Assembly (NCBI GenBank): GCA_951799445.1
Contig: OX637293.1
Location: 22,878,001 to 22,942,000, forward strand
Origin: Pseudisothecium myosuroides
Lineage: Eukaryota; Streptophyta; Bryopsida; Hypnales; Lembophyllaceae
Length of the DNA stretch: 64,000 bases
Direction of reading: 5' to 3'
The notes under the pieces are model-generated. The model did not search any database and was not told where the DNA came from. It saw only the letters and a program-made list of their open reading frames with translations. Position numbers and translations under genes: made by a program. Shown one piece after another: positions 63,007-64,000 of this stretch; position 1 is the first letter of the stretch; each line of letters begins with the position of its first letter.

Positions 63007-64000
63007 TCACCAATAATCACCACAGGAACACGCGCCATCTTTGAAGTGATGAAACCGATTTGTGTCCCTCACCACAATCTCTTGCCCAGTCACCTTAGAG
63101 AACAACTTGGTTGTTGCATGGCAATCAGAACACACTCGAAGGTTTTTGTAGACATAAATTGGGTTCCCAGGGCTTGTGTGCATAAGACCATAGGCGATGG
63201 CCAGCTTCTCACTATGAGAGCAAAGAGCAAGATCTTTATCTTCCTCATCAATATTATGCAACACAAGCTGGGTATCAGGGATATAACCTTCCGCCTTTAT
63301 TCGTTCAGTCAAACTGCTCAGTTCAGCATAGATCTCCTTCACTTCGGAGTGAGATGTATCCCCCGCCACAAAGTGATGGATCTTGTTATCAACTTCAATC
63401 CAGCTACGTCCTGGTTCCTTACGTATACCTCTTTCTTCCATGAGAGTGCGCAGCAATGACACCTGGCCCCACTTGCCAGCCGCAGCGTAAATGTTGGAAA
63501 GGAGCACATATGCAGAGGCATCCTTGGGATCCAACTTCATAAGCTGTTTCGCAGCAAGTTCACCCAACTCCACATCACCATAAGTTCTACAACCTCCAAG
63601 CAAGGCTCCCCAAGTTGCTCCATTCGCCTCAACTGGCATGTTATCGATGAAAAGCTTCGCTTCTTCCAAGTGTCCTGCTCGCCCAAGAAGATCCACCATG
63701 CATGTACAGTGCACCACACTCGGTTCGATGCCATGATCTTGCGACATCGCCAGAAAGAGTCTACGCCCTTCATCAACGAGGCCCGCATGACTACATGCCG
63801 ACAAGACTGCCACGAATGACGCCCCGTCCGGCTTCACTCCGCCTGCAAGCATTCTTCGGAAGATTGCCAAGGCTTCAAGCCCACATCCGTGTTGTGCAAG
63901 TCCACCGATCATCACGTTCCATGTGATGACATCGCGTTTCTCCATTCTGTCAAAAACTAGTCCGGCATATTCAATGCTGCCACTCTTGGCATACATGTGC
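63007..64000 (-). CDS. PPR protein, PLS-E-DYW class, C-terminal part (cut by the window end)
   Basis: Organelle RNA-editing factor: PPR repeats read one target and the DYW domain is a cytidine deaminase. The open frame runs from the stop at 63007-63009 to beyond 64000; at least 330 codons are visible. It starts within a repeat (MYAKSGSIEYAGLVFDRM) followed by MEKRDVITWNVMIGGLAQHG, VLSACSHAGLVDEG and further PPR/E motifs. Then come EPGRSWIEV (PG box) and the DYW domain with the zinc motif HSEKLAIAYGL ... CSDCHATTK (HxE, CxxCH), ending CSCGDYW directly before the stop. All catalytic residues are present. No intron in the visible part, as is common for this family. The 5' end and organelle targeting signal lie outside the window. 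Confidence 0.95.
   Translation of the reverse strand, partial: HMYAKSGSIEYAGLVFDRMEKRDVITWNVMIGGLAQHGCGLEALAIFRRMLAGGVKPDGASFVAVLSACSHAGLVDEGRRLFLAMSQDHGIEPSVVHCTCMVDLLGRAGHLEEAKLFIDNMPVEANGATWGALLGGCRTYGDVELGELAAKQLMKLDPKDASAYVLLSNIYAAAGKWGQVSLLRTLMEERGIRKEPGRSWIEVDNKIHHFVAGDTSHSEVKEIYAELSSLTERIKAEGYIPDTQLVLHNIDEEDKDLALCSHSEKLAIAYGLMHTSPGNPIYVYKNLRVCSDCHATTKLFSKVTGQEIVVRDTNRFHHFKDGACSCGDYW

Overview
This is a low-gene-density, AT-rich nuclear segment from a land plant. The evidence is a spliced cytosolic phosphoglucomutase gene (18 exons), a group-1 LEA/Em gene, a COQ4 gene, the C-terminal half of a DYW-class PPR editing factor, an NPF/POT transporter fragment and a Ty1/copia retrotransposon, all with GT..AG introns. 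The sequence does not identify the species. A DYW protein plus a one-repeat Em gene fits mosses, lycophytes, ferns, gymnosperms and others.

Layout. 1-6.3 kb: nested transposon debris. 6.6-13.2 kb: complete phosphoglucomutase gene on the minus strand. 13.4-20.0 kb: small inverted-repeat elements (pogo-like, hAT-like, CACTA-like) and a 5' partial copy of the phosphoglucomutase gene carrying several insertions. 20-27.4 kb: AT-rich repeats. 27.5-28.7 kb: Em gene on the plus strand with ABRE and RY boxes upstream. 29-41 kb: a duplicated 886-bp repeat, several MITEs and large foldbacks. 41.14-48.01 kb: a copia element with both LTRs and a 5-bp target duplication, broken by stops and by two later insertions. 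48.2-51.8 kb: a four-exon gene for an unassigned protein with a C-terminal hydrophobic segment. 54.2-54.6 kb: NPF pseudogene. 55.2-57.7 kb: COQ4 on the minus strand. 58-61 kb: AT-rich. 61.0-62.0 kb: decayed DJ-1/PfpI (isonitrile-hydratase-like) gene. 63.0 kb to the edge: PPR-DYW gene on the minus strand, truncated by the window end.

The most striking content is one family, or a few related families, of non-autonomous elements of about 0.2-1.2 kb. They begin TTAA-CCCC(T)AAA and end TTTAGGGG-TTAA. About fifteen apparently complete copies cover roughly 15% of the window. In three places the empty site can be rebuilt from coding sequence or a paralogue (two in the copia element, one in the phosphoglucomutase copy). 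A fourth comes from comparing element copies. Each contains a single TTAA, so the 4-bp target duplication is TTAA and removing the element restores the original frame or sequence. TTAA targeting with CCC...GGG ends is the signature of the piggyBac superfamily, which is well known in animals and, to my knowledge, not established in land plants. No transposase is visible here.

The genes do not form a pathway together; they are separate eukaryotic loci. Coordinates of spliced genes were derived by hand from splice sites and reading frame. No database search was possible.
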